Positions 18,168 to 27,115 are shown, counted from the stretch's first letter. The stretch is 64,000 bases of DNA from Pseudomonas sp. RSB 5.4 (GCF_037126175.1 NZ_CP146986.1:3190501-3254500); one strand, 5' to 3'. Notes: generated by a model from the letters alone, not told the origin. Made by a program: numbers and translations.

Positions 18168-19487
18168 ATGGATAACTCCAACGCCCTGCCCCTTGGGTCG
18201 GCTGCCGCGCCCGCCAAACAAAGAACCACCGCCAGCCGGATCAAATCGATCTTCAGCGGCTCGGTCGGCAACATGGTCGAGTGGTACGACTGGTACGTCT
18301 ACGCCGCCTTCTCGCTGTACTTCGCCAAGACCTTCTTCCCCGCCGGTTCCACCACCGCGCAACTGATGAACACCGCCGCGATCTTCGCCGTGGGCTTCCT
18401 GATGCGCCCGATCGGTGGCTGGCTGATGGGCCTGTACGCCGACAAGGTCGGTCGCAAGAAAGCCCTGATGGCTTCGGTCTACCTGATGTGCTTCGGCTCC
18501 TTGCTGATCGCCCTCAGCCCGAACTACGAAACCATCGGCATCGGCGCGCCGATCCTGCTGGTCTTCGCCCGACTGCTGCAAGGCCTGTCGGTCGGCGGCG
18601 AATACGGCACCTCGGCCACCTACCTCTCGGAGATGGCGACCAAGGAACGTCGCGGTTTCTTCTCCAGCTTCCAGTACGTGACCCTGATCTCCGGCCAGCT
18701 CATCGCGCTGGGCGTGCTGATCGTGCTGCAGAACATGCTGACCACCGAACAGCTGTATGCGTGGGGCTGGCGTATTCCGTTCGCCATCGGCGCACTGTGT
18801 GCGATCGTTGCGCTGTACCTGCGTCGCGGCATGGAAGAAACCGAGTCGTTCACCAAGAAAGAGAAGTCCAAGGAAAGCGCGATGCGCACCTTGATGCGTC
18901 ACCCGAAAGAACTGCTGACCGTGGTCGGCCTGACCATGGGCGGTACGCTGGCGTTCTACACCTACACCACCTACATGCAGAAATACCTGGTGAACACCGT
19001 CGGCATGAGCATCTCCGACTCGACCACCATTTCCGCCGCCACGCTGTTCCTGTTCATGTGCCTGCAACCGATCATCGGCGGCCTGTCCGATAAAATCGGT
19101 CGTCGTCCGATCCTGATCGCCTTCGGCGTGCTCGGTACAATCTTCACCGTGCCGATCCTGATGACCCTGCACACCATCCAGACCTGGTGGGGCGCGTTCT
19201 TCCTGATCATGGCGGCACTGATCATCGTCAGCGGCTACACCTCGATCAACGCCGTGGTGAAAGCTGAACTGTTCCCGACCGAAATCCGCGCGCTGGGCGT
19301 CGGCCTGCCGTATGCACTGACCGTGTCGATCTTCGGCGGCACCGCCGAATACATCGCGCTGTGGTTCAAGAGCATCGGCATGGAGACCGGTTACTACTGG
19401 TACGTGACCGCGTGTATCGCAGTGTCGCTGCTGGTGTACATCACCATGAAAGACACGCAGAAACACTCGCGGATCGTGACTGACTGA
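18168..19487 (+). CDS. kgtP: MFS metabolite:H+ symporter, alpha-ketoglutarate/dicarboxylate type (KgtP/PcaT family)
   Basis: 439 residues with 12 predicted membrane segments in the MHS (metabolite:H+ symporter) pattern: N-terminal G-N-M-V-E-W-Y-D-W-Y-V-Y, loop 2-3 D-K-V-G-R-K-K-A, and the sister motif D-K-I-G-R-R-P in the second half. KgtP relatives import alpha-ketoglutarate with protons through the inner membrane. AAGGA precedes the ATG by 8 bases. The sigma-54 promoter, paired palindromes and adjacent DctB/DctD-like pair indicate substrate-induced expression. A related dicarboxylate as the true substrate cannot be excluded. Confidence 0.88.
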   Translation: MDNSNALPLGSAAAPAKQRTTASRIKSIFSGSVGNMVEWYDWYVYAAFSLYFAKTFFPAGSTTAQLMNTAAIFAVGFLMRPIGGWLMGLYADKVGRKKALMASVYLMCFGSLLIALSPNYETIGIGAPILLVFARLLQGLSVGGEYGTSATYLSEMATKERRGFFSSFQYVTLISGQLIALGVLIVLQNMLTTEQLYAWGWRIPFAIGALCAIVALYLRRGMEETESFTKKEKSKESAMRTLMRHPKELLTVVGLTMGGTLAFYTYTTYMQKYLVNTVGMSISDSTTISAATLFLFMCLQPIIGGLSDKIGRRPILIAFGVLGTIFTVPILMTLHTIQTWWGAFFLIMAALIIVSGYTSINAVVKAELFPTEIRALGVGLPYALTVSIFGGTAEYIALWFKSIGMETGYYWYVTACIAVSLLVYITMKDTQKHSRIVTD

Positions 19488-19495
19488 TCGGGTTT

Positions 19496-19522
19496 TCACA
19501 GCCACTGCAACGGTGGCTGTGA
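19496..19522 (+). terminator. Hairpin after the transporter gene
   Basis: A perfect 10-bp inverted repeat TCACAGCCAC / GTGGCTGTGA directly after the stop codon, without a T-run; weak or factor-assisted terminator, or an RNA 3' stabiliser. Confidence 0.5.
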
Positions 19523-19525
19523 TGG

Positions 19526-19589
19526 CCTCATCGCGAGCAGGCTCACTCCTACATTAATTGGTGTACGCCGCCCTGCTCGCGATTGGGGC
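19526..19589. repeat. Degenerate REP doublet, 'GCGAGCAGGCTCACTCC' family
   Basis: The left copy CATCGCGAGCAGGCTCACTC is intact; the right copy is reduced to CCCTGCTCGCGATTGGGG, so only part of the inverted pair remains. Confidence 0.65.
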
Positions 19590-19598
19590 GACTCGGTA

Positions 19599-20354
19599 TC
19601 AGCTCAACTCGGCTACCGGCGGCTTGCCATAACGCTTCTGCGCATACGACGCGCCAACAATCATCACCAGCAGAATGCCCGCCAGCACCGCCGACGAGCC
19701 GATGGTGCCGAAGTCCAGGCCACCCTTTTCATGGGACTTGGTCATCAGGTCGCCCAGGGTTGCACCGAACGGCCGGGTCAGCACGAACGCCACCCAGAAC
19801 AACAGCACCGACGAAATCTTCGTGAAGTATTTGAGCGCCACGACCACGGCAATGGTCGAGCCGATCAGCAGCGCGCCACCGGCAAAACCCAGGCCCGAAT
19901 CATCGGCCAGGTAGTCACCGAGCGCCGTGCCCAGGGTGTTGGAAAACAGAATCGCCATCCAGTAGAACATTTCGCCACGGAAGGTCTGCACCTTGCTGAC
20001 GTTCAACGAGTCGCCGCTCAGGCGCCAGGCCGTGAAGATCGCCAACAGAATCGCAATCAGGATCATCGATCCGGTGGCGTAGCCCAGTTCAAGGGTGCGA
20101 TCCATGAAGTCGGACATGGTGGTGCCGGCGGTGCTGGTCGACAGAATCACGATCCAGTACAGCAGCGGCTTGTAGGTCTTGGCCATCAACTGGGTGACCA
20201 GGGTCAGCACAAACACGCTGATCAGGATCAACGAGCTCAGGGCGTAACCAACGTTGAGGGTCATCGAGAGCAAATCCCCCGCGGTTTCCCCCAAGGTCGT
20301 CGCGCAGATTTTCATGACCCAGAACGCCAGGGTGATTTGAGGCAGTTTGTTCAT
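19599..20354 (-). CDS. Four-repeat integral membrane protein (COG4705-like, function unknown)
   Basis: 251 residues with about seven hydrophobic helices. The chain contains four copies of a motif G-x-T-x-x-D near the start of a helix: G-E-T-A-G-D, G-T-T-M-S-D, G-T-A-L-G-D and G-A-T-L-G-D, each followed by an L/M-rich stretch and G-Y/F/L. This regular repeat with an acidic residue suggests a transporter or membrane sensor made of four repeated units. ATG 20354 has GGAGC eleven bases upstream; a longer frame to 20444 has no support. It faces the small secreted-protein gene across about 340 bases. I recognise the family only as an uncharacterised membrane-anchored protein. Confidence 0.75.
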   Translation of the reverse strand: MNKLPQITLAFWVMKICATTLGETAGDLLSMTLNVGYALSSLILISVFVLTLVTQLMAKTYKPLLYWIVILSTSTAGTTMSDFMDRTLELGYATGSMILIAILLAIFTAWRLSGDSLNVSKVQTFRGEMFYWMAILFSNTLGTALGDYLADDSGLGFAGGALLIGSTIAVVVALKYFTKISSVLLFWVAFVLTRPFGATLGDLMTKSHEKGGLDFGTIGSSAVLAGILLVMIVGASYAQKRYGKPPVAELS

Positions 20355-20696
20355 CGCAAGCAAAGCTCCAGTGTGGGACGGCCGGTTCTTGGTTTTCTGG
20401 CCGCGGGCAGACTGGCGTTGCGCCGGTGAAAAAGCGGTCGGCAACAGATGAAAAATCCGTCATATCGAGAAAAACAGCGATTAATCCCCCATTAATGCTG
20501 CCCTTGCATCCTGCATACACCTGATCGATTACCTGCGCGGCGTTCGCTCCAGAGACTGGAAGCCATTTAATGCGTCGCCCTTAATATCTATTTAATCGAT
20601 TGCTTTTAGCATTAATTTGCGCTTTTCAATCAATTTAGTTGGCGTAGCATTAAACCCATGCAAGACACATCCGCCAACGAACCTGGAGTAAAGAAC
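20355..20696. other. Divergent AT-rich intergenic region
   Basis: Between the membrane protein and the small repeat protein. Bases 20560-20660 are notably AT-rich, with repeated TTTAAT/ATTAAT words (20565-20625) that could be promoter or regulator sites for either gene. Nothing else is recognised. Confidence 0.4.
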
Positions 20697-20930
20697 ATGA
20701 AAACCAAACTGATCCTCGCCCTGACCCTGTCCGTACTGGCCGCCAACACCTTCGCTGCCGATGGCTCGGACAAAACCAAATCCTCCGACTTTATTACCGG
20801 CGGTTCCGCCGTCATCGAAACCAGCCACTCGGGCACTTACGCCGCAGATGGTTTTGATAAAACCAACATCGGCAAAACCGTTGCAGCTGACGGCTTCGAC
20901 AAGACCGGTACTGCTGCAGCCATCAGCTAA
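20697..20930 (+). CDS. Small exported protein with AADGFDKT repeats
   Basis: 77 residues: a signal peptide (M-K-T-K-L-I-L-A-L-T-L-S-V-L-A-A-N-T-F-A, cleavage after FA) and a mature part with three copies of A-A-D-G-[S/F]-D-K-T, at about 20, 46 and 61. The regular acidic/polar octapeptide has no match to an enzyme that I know; metal binding or a surface role is possible. GGAG lies 11 bases before ATG 20697; an upstream in-frame ATG at 20658 lacks a signal sequence at its end. A weak hairpin follows. Confidence 0.7.
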   Translation: MKTKLILALTLSVLAANTFAADGSDKTKSSDFITGGSAVIETSHSGTYAADGFDKTNIGKTVAADGFDKTGTAAAIS

Positions 20931-20949
20931 GTATGAGCAGTTCTTCCAC

Positions 20950-20969
20950 AGCCCGGCTTCGGCCGGGCT
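20950..20969 (+). terminator. Small hairpin after the repeat-protein gene
   Basis: AGCCCGGC-TTCG-GCCGGGCT, a perfect 8-bp stem with a stable tetraloop, 20 bases after the stop. The downstream T-run is poor. Confidence 0.6.
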
Positions 20970-21021
20970 TAGTCATTTCTGAAACATCACATATTCTCAA
21001 ATCCCCCAAATCCCCCAAATC

Positions 21022-21112
21022 CCCTGTAGGAGCTGCCGCAGGCTGCGATCTTTTGATTTTGTTTTTAAGATCAAGATCAAAAGATCGCAGCCTGCGGCAG
21101 CTCCTACAGGGG
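21022..21112. repeat. REP doublet, 'GTAGGAGCTGCCG' family
   Basis: CCTGTAGGAGCTGCCGCAGG and its inverted copy surround a short AT-rich centre. It is preceded by three direct copies of ATCCCCCAA (20999-21020). Confidence 0.92.
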
Positions 21113-21193
21113 GATCAGCGTTTGACTGGAAATACGCGGAGCGTCCTTGCACTATGGCCGCATCCGAAACGCAGCCTCAGGAATTCATTCACC

Positions 21194-21823
21194 ATGTCCG
21201 ATGACATCCACTACTACGAACCCGCCAATGGCCACGGCCTGCCCCACGATCCGTTCAACGCCATCGTCGGCCCGCGCCCCATCGGCTGGATTTCTTCGCA
21301 GGATGCCCACGGCCAGCTGAATCTGGCGCCTTACAGCTTCTTCAACGCGTTCAACTACATTCCGCCGATCATTGGTTTTTCCAGTGTCGGGCGCAAAGAC
21401 AGCCTGAACAACATCGAGCAGACCGGTGAATTCGCCTGGAACCTCGCCACCCGGCCGCTGGCCGAGCAGATGAACCAGAGCTGCGCGATGGTCGCGCCTG
21501 AGGTCAACGAGTTTGAATTGGCCGGGCTGACGCCGGTAGCGTCGAAGGTGATTGCGGTGCCACGAGTAGCCGAAAGCCCGGTGTCCTTCGAGTGCAAGGT
21601 CACACAGATCATTCAGTTGCAGCGTGCCGATGGCGAAACCGTGCCGAGCTGGCTGATTCTCGGCGAAGTGGTCGCCGTGCATATCGCCAAATGGCTGTTG
21701 AAGGACGGGATCTACGACACCGCCGCGGCAGAACCGATTCTGCGCGGCGGCGGGCCGGCGGATTACTTCCAGTTGGGGCCTGAAGCCCTGTTCAAGATGT
21801 GGCGCCCGGGTGCGGGCAAGTAA
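21194..21823 (+). CDS. Flavin reductase-like FMN-binding protein (DIM6/NTAB family)
   Basis: 209 residues with a split-barrel flavin reductase fold: V-G-P-R-P-I-G-W-I-S-S (about 25-35), N-L-A-P-Y-S-F-F-N-A-F (about 43-53) and D-S-L-N-N-I-E. Members bind FMN and reduce free flavin with NAD(P)H or act as FMN enzymes. No monooxygenase partner is adjacent. ATG 21194 is the first start giving the family N-terminus; the upstream frame runs through the REP doublet. Confidence 0.88.
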   Translation: MSDDIHYYEPANGHGLPHDPFNAIVGPRPIGWISSQDAHGQLNLAPYSFFNAFNYIPPIIGFSSVGRKDSLNNIEQTGEFAWNLATRPLAEQMNQSCAMVAPEVNEFELAGLTPVASKVIAVPRVAESPVSFECKVTQIIQLQRADGETVPSWLILGEVVAVHIAKWLLKDGIYDTAAAEPILRGGGPADYFQLGPEALFKMWRPGAGK

Positions 21824-21829
21824 GCGCAG

Positions 21830-22072
21830 TTACCAGATCAGCTCGGCGTCATCGGTGACACCCTTGAGGCGGTCCAGCTCCTGGGTCGCCGCGTCATCGG
21901 CAGCGATGGCGCCGGGAAACACCTGATCACCCAGCAGTTTGTGGAAGCGTGGCGCACCGCCATCGACCAGGGCCTTGACCGCGATTGCCGCGTGATAACC
22001 CTTGTTGCCGCCCAACTCGACGGGGACGACTGCGGAGACTGCTTCGAAGTGTTCAAACTCTTTACGTGCCAT
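21830..22072 (-). CDS. Small conserved protein of unknown function
   Basis: 80 residues, starting M-A-R-K-E-F-E-H-F-E-A-V and rich in charged residues, with no membrane segment or signal. ATG 22072 has AGGA eight bases upstream. It runs tail to tail with the flavin reductase gene and is followed upstream on the same strand by the ABM-domain gene. The family is not recognised. Confidence 0.7.
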   Translation of the reverse strand: MARKEFEHFEAVSAVVPVELGGNKGYHAAIAVKALVDGGAPRFHKLLGDQVFPGAIAADDAATQELDRLKGVTDDAELIW

Positions 22073-22115
22073 GGCACACATCCTGGCTCAGACGAATAAG
22101 CCGGACATTAAACCC

Positions 22116-22469
22116 TCAACCGGCGAGTTTGTGTATCGGTGCCGGACATTGTCCGAGCGCCTGCGCCGCTGACACCTCTTTGAAGGTCTGGAAATCCAGG
22201 CTGTTGACCACCAGATCCTGGACCAACTCGGCAAAGATCTGCATCGACGGGCTGTTGAAATACGCGGTCATCGCCTGTTGATGGCTCCAGAAACCGGAGA
22301 CCAGCCACAGCTCCGGATCGCATTGCGAATGCTGCAGGGCAAAGCTCAGGCAACCGGGGGCGGCGCGCGACGGTTCGATCAAGGCACTGAGGCGCACACC
22401 GAGTTCAGCGGAGCGTCCGGCGCGCGCTCGAACGAAGGCCATATGACTGACGGGAATCTGCTTGGACAT
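22116..22469 (-). CDS. Antibiotic biosynthesis monooxygenase (ABM)-domain protein
   Basis: 117 residues with the ABM dimeric alpha-beta barrel pattern: V-S-H-M-A-F-V-R-A-R-A-G-R, G-C-L-S-F-A-L, W-L-V-S-G-F-W and A-Y-F-N-S. Small ABM proteins oxidise quinol-type compounds or act in stress responses; the substrate is unknown. ATG 22469 is six bases after a strong GGGAGGG; the TTG two codons upstream is less likely. It is divergent from the AraC-type regulator, which could control it. Confidence 0.8.
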   Translation of the reverse strand: MSKQIPVSHMAFVRARAGRSAELGVRLSALIEPSRAAPGCLSFALQHSQCDPELWLVSGFWSHQQAMTAYFNSPSMQIFAELVQDLVVNSLDFQTFKEVSAAQALGQCPAPIHKLAG

Positions 22470-22899
22470 GTTCAACCCTCCCAGGGAGTCGCGTGGCAGC
22501 CGGGGGACGGGCTGCGACAGGATCCAAGGTTAAGGGCCGCGCACAAGGCGCCGTTAGTCGATTCCTGCCGCTGCGTTGCACAATCCTGCGAGACTGCACA
22601 AAAGTCCGGCAACCACCACTAAAACCCTGTCACACCCCTGTCATACGCGTTTTGTGTAGGAGCTGCCGCAGGCTGCGATCTTTTGACTTTCGCTTTTAAA
22701 ATCAAAAGATCGCAGCCTGCGGCAGCTCCTACAGGGGTATTCGCCGCAAGGGGTAAGGTGGCGGTCGCGGGCTGATGGCCGACGCGCAAAACCAGCCCAT
22801 GCAGAATCAGGCAAGCATTTGACAGGATGTGTCTACCGCTCGCGCTTGCACAAACTTATGCTCTGCCCCATTCCAGATCCCTTGCCGAGGATGCCGTGC
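22470..22899. other. Intergenic region between ABM protein and AraC-type regulator
   Basis: 430 bases holding a REP doublet (22655-22735) and the leader of the regulator gene, with a -35-like TTGACA at 22819-22824 but no convincing -10. No further gene is seen. Confidence 0.5.
22655..22735. repeat. REP doublet, 'GTAGGAGCTGCCG' family
   Basis: TGTAGGAGCTGCCGCAGGCT and its exact inverted copy around a short AT-rich centre. Confidence 0.92.
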
Positions 22900-23829
22900 A
22901 TGACGTCATTCGATCGTTTCCAAGCCCCGCCCGATGCCGACATGGAAAAACAGCGCGCAGAACTCGCGGCGATCATCCGTCGCAACACCACCGACGATGG
23001 CAGTTATGCGACCGCCATCGGCTCGCTGTTCATGTCGCGCCACACCCAATCCCACGACTTCGCCCCGGTACTCGCGCAACCGGCGCTGTGCATCATGGCT
23101 CAGGGTCGTAAAGAGGTGCGGCTGGCGGATGAGTACTTCAATTACGATCCGCTGAATTACCTGGTGGTCTCGGTCTCGATGCCGCTCAGCGGACGGGTGG
23201 TGAATGTCTCGCCGGAGGAGCCGATCCTCGCTGTGCGCCTGGACATCGACCCGGCGGAAATCACCGCACTGATCGCCGACGCCGGCCCGATGGGTGTGCC
23301 GACCCGGCCCACGGGACGCGGTCTGTATGTCGAGCAGATCGACAGTGCGATGCTCGACGCGGTGCTGCGGCTGGCGCGCCTGCTCGACGCGCCGAAAGAC
23401 ATCGCCATGCTCGCGCCGCTGATTCGCCGGGAGATTCTCTATCGCCTGCTGCGCAGTCCGCAGGGTCATCGCTTGTATGAAATCGCGATTGCCAACAGCC
23501 AGAGCCACCGCATCAGCCAGGCGATCAAATGGCTCAACGGCAACTTCGAGCAGCCGCTGCGCATCGATGATCTGGCGAAGGAAGTGAACCTCAGCGTCTC
23601 GACCCTGCATCACCGTTTCAAGGCAATGACGGCGATGAGTCCGTTGCAGTACCAGAAGCAGCTACGCCTGCAAGAGGCGCGACGCCTGATGCTGGCTGAA
23701 GGGCTGGAAGCGTCGGCCGCGGGCTATCGAGTCGGGTATGAAAGTCCGTCGCAGTTCAGCCGCGAGTACAGCCGCTTGTTTGGCGCGCCGCCGTTGCGGG
23801 ATCTGGCGCGGTTGCGGCAGTCGGTCTGA
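22900..23829 (+). CDS. AraC-family transcriptional regulator
   Basis: 309 residues. The N-terminal AraC_N-type sensing domain (about 30-190) contains F-A-P-V-L-A-Q-P-A-L-C-I; the C-terminal part (about 205-305) carries two helix-turn-helix motifs (I-D-D-L-A-K-E-V-N-L-S-V-S-T-L-H-H-R-F and A-A-G-Y-R-V-G-Y-E-S-P-S-Q-F-S). ATG 22900 follows GAGGA by 8 bases. The divergent ABM-domain gene is a plausible target; the effector is unknown. Confidence 0.9.
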   Translation: MTSFDRFQAPPDADMEKQRAELAAIIRRNTTDDGSYATAIGSLFMSRHTQSHDFAPVLAQPALCIMAQGRKEVRLADEYFNYDPLNYLVVSVSMPLSGRVVNVSPEEPILAVRLDIDPAEITALIADAGPMGVPTRPTGRGLYVEQIDSAMLDAVLRLARLLDAPKDIAMLAPLIRREILYRLLRSPQGHRLYEIAIANSQSHRISQAIKWLNGNFEQPLRIDDLAKEVNLSVSTLHHRFKAMTAMSPLQYQKQLRLQEARRLMLAEGLEASAAGYRVGYESPSQFSREYSRLFGAPPLRDLARLRQSV

Positions 23830-23856
23830 TCCGGAATCTGCTCTGCTGCGGCTGAC

Positions 23857-23934
23857 GCTTTCGCGAGCAAGCCCGCTCCCACAGTGGACTAGTGTTGATC
23901 ACACATCCAATGTGGGAGCGAGCTTGCTCGCGAA
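23857..23934. repeat. REP doublet, 'TGTGGGAGCGRGCTTGCTCGCGAA' family
   Basis: TTCGCGAGCAAGCCCGCTCC and the inverse GGAGCGAGCTTGCTCGCGAA flank a short centre. Confidence 0.9.
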
Positions 23935-23991
23935 GAGGCCGGAATGCTCAGCAAAAAATCCGGATCAGATCGCTAAGACCCGACACGCCGT

Positions 23992-25443
23992 TCAGAGCGC
24001 CCGGATCACGTGCTTGATTTCCTGAAAAGCGGCCAGGCCCCACGGCCCCAATTCACGGCCGATGCTGCTCTGCTTGTAGCCACCCCAGGCGGTCTGCGGG
24101 AAGATCACCTGCGGCGCATTGATCCACACCAGCCCGGCCTGCAACGCATTCGCCACCCGATCTGCCGCAGCCGCATCGCGAGTCACCACACTGGCGACCA
24201 GCCCAAACTGGCTGTCGTTGGCCAAGGCAATCGCCTCGGCTTCTGAAGAGAAGCTGCGTACGCAGAGCACCGGGCCAAAGATCTCTTCACACCACAACGC
24301 ACTGTCGAGGGGCACTTCGGTGAACACCGTCGGCTGCAGGAAATACCCGCGTGGCAGATCCGCCGGACGATTGCCGCCGCAGATCAATTTCGCCCCGGCG
24401 CTCAAGCCGCGATCGATGTGGCCGAGCACGCGCTGGTACTGCGCCTGATTGACCAGCGCGCCCATCTCCACTTCAGGATCGAACGGATCGGCCACGCGGA
24501 TTTTTTCCGCGCGGGCCTGCAAACGGATCAGGAATTCGTCGGCCAGCTCATCGGCGACCAACACCCGACTGGTGGCCGAGCACATCTGCCCGGCGTTGAA
24601 GAATCCGCCGCCACAGGCCAGCTCCACCGCCAGTTCCAGATCGGCATCAGCCAGCACCAGCAGCGAAGATTTGCCCCCCAGTTCCAGGCTCACGCCCTTC
24701 ACGGTTTCGGCGGCGCGTTGCATCACTTGCACGCCGACCGCGTTGCTGCCAGTGAAGGAGATCTTGGCGATGCGCGGATCCGCCGACAGCGGCGCACCGA
24801 CCGCCAGACCGGTGCCGCACACCAGGTTGAACACGCCTTGGGGCAGACCGGATTCGGCGATGATCGCCGCCAGTTCCAGCTCCGGCAGCGGCGTGACTTC
24901 CGACGGTTTCAGCACCACACAGCAACCGGCGGCCAGCGCCGGCGCGAGTTTCCACGCGGTGGTGACCATCGGGAAATTCCACGGCACGATCAGCCCGACC
25001 ACACCACACGGCTCACGCCGCAGACGCGCACTGAAGTCGTCGCTGGGCAGCACCACGTTGCTGTCCTGTTGCGCATCGAGACCTTCGGCGAGTTCGGCGT
25101 AATACTCGAACGTGGCGATCACGTCATCGACGTCGATGGACGCTTCGAACTGCGGTTTACCGTTGTTGCTCGACTGCAGCTGCATCAGGTGATCGCGACC
25201 GTTGCGCACGCCATTGGCGATGTTGCGCAGGATCGCACCACGTTCGGCACCGCTGGTTTTCGACCAGCTCTTGAACGCTTCAGTGGCTGCGCTGACGGCC
25301 AGATCAACCGCGCTTTCATCGCCGCCATTGACCGTGGTCAGCAGCGCTTCGGTGGCCGGGTTGATCACCCGCAGATGCTCGCGACCGGCGGACCATTGGC
25401 CGTTGATGTACAGGCCATCGAGTGTGGTTGGGAAATTGATCAT
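23992..25443 (-). CDS. NAD(P)-dependent aldehyde dehydrogenase (possible 4-guanidinobutyraldehyde dehydrogenase)
   Basis: 483 residues of the aldehyde dehydrogenase superfamily: V-P-W-N-F-P-M near 155, the Rossmann F-T-G-S-N-A-V-G near 235, catalytic Glu in L-E-L-G-G-K-S and catalytic Cys in N-A-G-Q-M-C-S-A near 290. It overlaps the upstream decarboxylase gene by ATGA (25440-25443), so the two form an operon. If the decarboxylase acts on 2-ketoarginine, this enzyme would oxidise the resulting 4-guanidinobutanal to 4-guanidinobutanoate; the substrate is inferred only from context. Confidence 0.9.
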   Translation of the reverse strand: MINFPTTLDGLYINGQWSAGREHLRVINPATEALLTTVNGGDESAVDLAVSAATEAFKSWSKTSGAERGAILRNIANGVRNGRDHLMQLQSSNNGKPQFEASIDVDDVIATFEYYAELAEGLDAQQDSNVVLPSDDFSARLRREPCGVVGLIVPWNFPMVTTAWKLAPALAAGCCVVLKPSEVTPLPELELAAIIAESGLPQGVFNLVCGTGLAVGAPLSADPRIAKISFTGSNAVGVQVMQRAAETVKGVSLELGGKSSLLVLADADLELAVELACGGGFFNAGQMCSATSRVLVADELADEFLIRLQARAEKIRVADPFDPEVEMGALVNQAQYQRVLGHIDRGLSAGAKLICGGNRPADLPRGYFLQPTVFTEVPLDSALWCEEIFGPVLCVRSFSSEAEAIALANDSQFGLVASVVTRDAAAADRVANALQAGLVWINAPQVIFPQTAWGGYKQSSIGRELGPWGLAAFQEIKHVIRAL

Positions 25444-27077
25444 TTGGCCACCGCCTGCATCCATTGAGTCTGGTCGATTTCAATCAGGGTCGGGCCCTGA
25501 CGATCAGTGGCTGCACGCAGCGCACCACGCAGCTGTTCAACCGAGCTGATCGCTTCGGCGGCGCAGCCCAGGGCCTTGGCGACGCCGATGAAATCCGGGG
25601 TGTAGATATCGACGCCAACTGGCTCGATGGCACGGTTGACCATGTACTTCTTGATCTCTTCGTAGCCCTGGTTATTCCACAGCAGGACGATCACCGGCGT
25701 GCGCGCCTCAACCGCACTGGCCAGTTCCGGCAGGGTGAACTGCAAACCGCCATCGCCGATCAGGCACACCACTGGCGGGCGCGCGCCGCCCTTGATGCTG
25801 CCGCCGAGCCATGCGCCGATCGCCGCCGGCAAGGCGTAACCGAGGGTGCCGTAACCGGTGGACGAATTGAACCAGCGGCGCGGGTGATCCGGGTTGAACG
25901 TGAGGTTGCCGGTGTACACCGGTTGCGTGGAATCGCCGACGAACACCGCATCCGGCAGTTCATCAAGCACAGTGTCGAGAAAGAGGGTCTGGGCCAGGGT
26001 CGGCGCATCCCAGCTTGCGGCCAGTTCAGTGCGCAGTTGTGCGGCGCGAACCTGGCCCCAATCGCTGCTGCGTTCGGCGAGTTCTTGCTGTGCCAGCGCA
26101 CTGAGCAGCGCTTGCGCGGCGTTGCGCGAATCGGCGACCAACGCCACGTGCGGCGGATAGTTGCGCACGGTCTGATCGGCGTCGATGTCGATGCGCAGCA
26201 ACTTGCCGGGGATCTCGAAACCACCGGCGAAGGTGACGTCGTAATCGGTCTCCGCCAGCTCGGTGCCGATCGCCAGCACCACGTCGGCATCGGCCACCAG
26301 TGCACGGGTCGCGACCAGCGTTTGCGTCGAGCCGATCAGCAGCGGGTGGCTCGACGGCAACATGCCTTTGGCGTTGATGGTCAGTGCTACGGGGGCATCG
26401 AGGCGCTCGGCCAGTCGGGTCAGCTCAGGTGCGGCGTCGATGGCTCCGCCGCCAGCGAGAATCAGCGGACGCCTGGCGTTGGCCAGCAGCTCAGTCATGC
26501 GGCTGACGGCACTCGGTGCCGCACCGGCACGATCGATGCTCACCGGAACGCTGCCGAGCAATTCATCGGCCTCCTCGACCAGCACGTCCAGCGGAATTTC
26601 GATGTGCACCGGACGCGGGCGCCCGGCCTGGAACAGGGCGAAGGCACGCGCCAGCACGCCCGGCAATTCCGCAGCGGACATCAGGGTGTGAGAGAACGCA
26701 GCGACACCGCCGACCAGCGCGCTCTGGTTCGGCAACTCATGGAGCTTGCCACGACCGCCGCCCAACTGGCTGCGGGTCTGCACGCTGGAGATCACCAGCA
26801 TCGGGATCGAGTCGGCGTAGGCCTGGCCCATCGCGGTGGTGATGTTGGTCATGCCCGGGCCGGTGATGATGAAGCACACACCCGGTTTGCCGCTGGTGCG
26901 CGCATAGCCGTCAGCCATGAAACCGGCACCCTGTTCATGCCGTGGAGTGACGTGGTTGATGCGCGAACGGGCCAGGCCGCGATACAGCTCAACGGTGTGC
27001 ACCCCGGGAATGCCGAACACCTGCTCGACCCCGTAATCCTCGAGTAACTTGACCAGTACTTCGCCACACGTCGCCAT
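25440..27077 (-). CDS. Thiamine-diphosphate decarboxylase, likely 5-guanidino-2-oxopentanoate decarboxylase (AruI-like)
   Basis: 545 residues with the acetolactate synthase/2-keto acid decarboxylase layout. The N-terminal PYR domain contains the G-I-P-G-V-H-T-V-E-L segment and the catalytic glutamate in R-H-E-Q-G-A-G-F-M-A-D-G-Y-A-R; a central domain follows; the C-terminal PP domain has G-D-G-G-L-Q-F...N-N-Q-G-Y for thiamine diphosphate and Mg2+. The N-terminus matches my memory of Pseudomonas proteins annotated as 2-ketoarginine decarboxylase in the arginine transaminase route. The aruH transaminase is not nearby. A divergent LysR regulator lies upstream. An acetolactate synthase-like activity is the alternative. 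Confidence 0.78.
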   Translation of the reverse strand: MATCGEVLVKLLEDYGVEQVFGIPGVHTVELYRGLARSRINHVTPRHEQGAGFMADGYARTSGKPGVCFIITGPGMTNITTAMGQAYADSIPMLVISSVQTRSQLGGGRGKLHELPNQSALVGGVAAFSHTLMSAAELPGVLARAFALFQAGRPRPVHIEIPLDVLVEEADELLGSVPVSIDRAGAAPSAVSRMTELLANARRPLILAGGGAIDAAPELTRLAERLDAPVALTINAKGMLPSSHPLLIGSTQTLVATRALVADADVVLAIGTELAETDYDVTFAGGFEIPGKLLRIDIDADQTVRNYPPHVALVADSRNAAQALLSALAQQELAERSSDWGQVRAAQLRTELAASWDAPTLAQTLFLDTVLDELPDAVFVGDSTQPVYTGNLTFNPDHPRRWFNSSTGYGTLGYALPAAIGAWLGGSIKGGARPPVVCLIGDGGLQFTLPELASAVEARTPVIVLLWNNQGYEEIKKYMVNRAIEPVGVDIYTPDFIGVAKALGCAAEAISSVEQLRGALRAATDRQGPTLIEIDQTQWMQAVAK

Positions 27078-27115
27078 GCCGATTGCCCTTCTTGTTGTTC
27101 AATACGCCGTGCCAG

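Noticed and set aside
21000..21112. Repeated units considered as a CRISPR array or direct-repeat element
   Set aside because: Only inverted REP pairs and three short ATCCCCCAA copies; no regular spacers and no cas genes.
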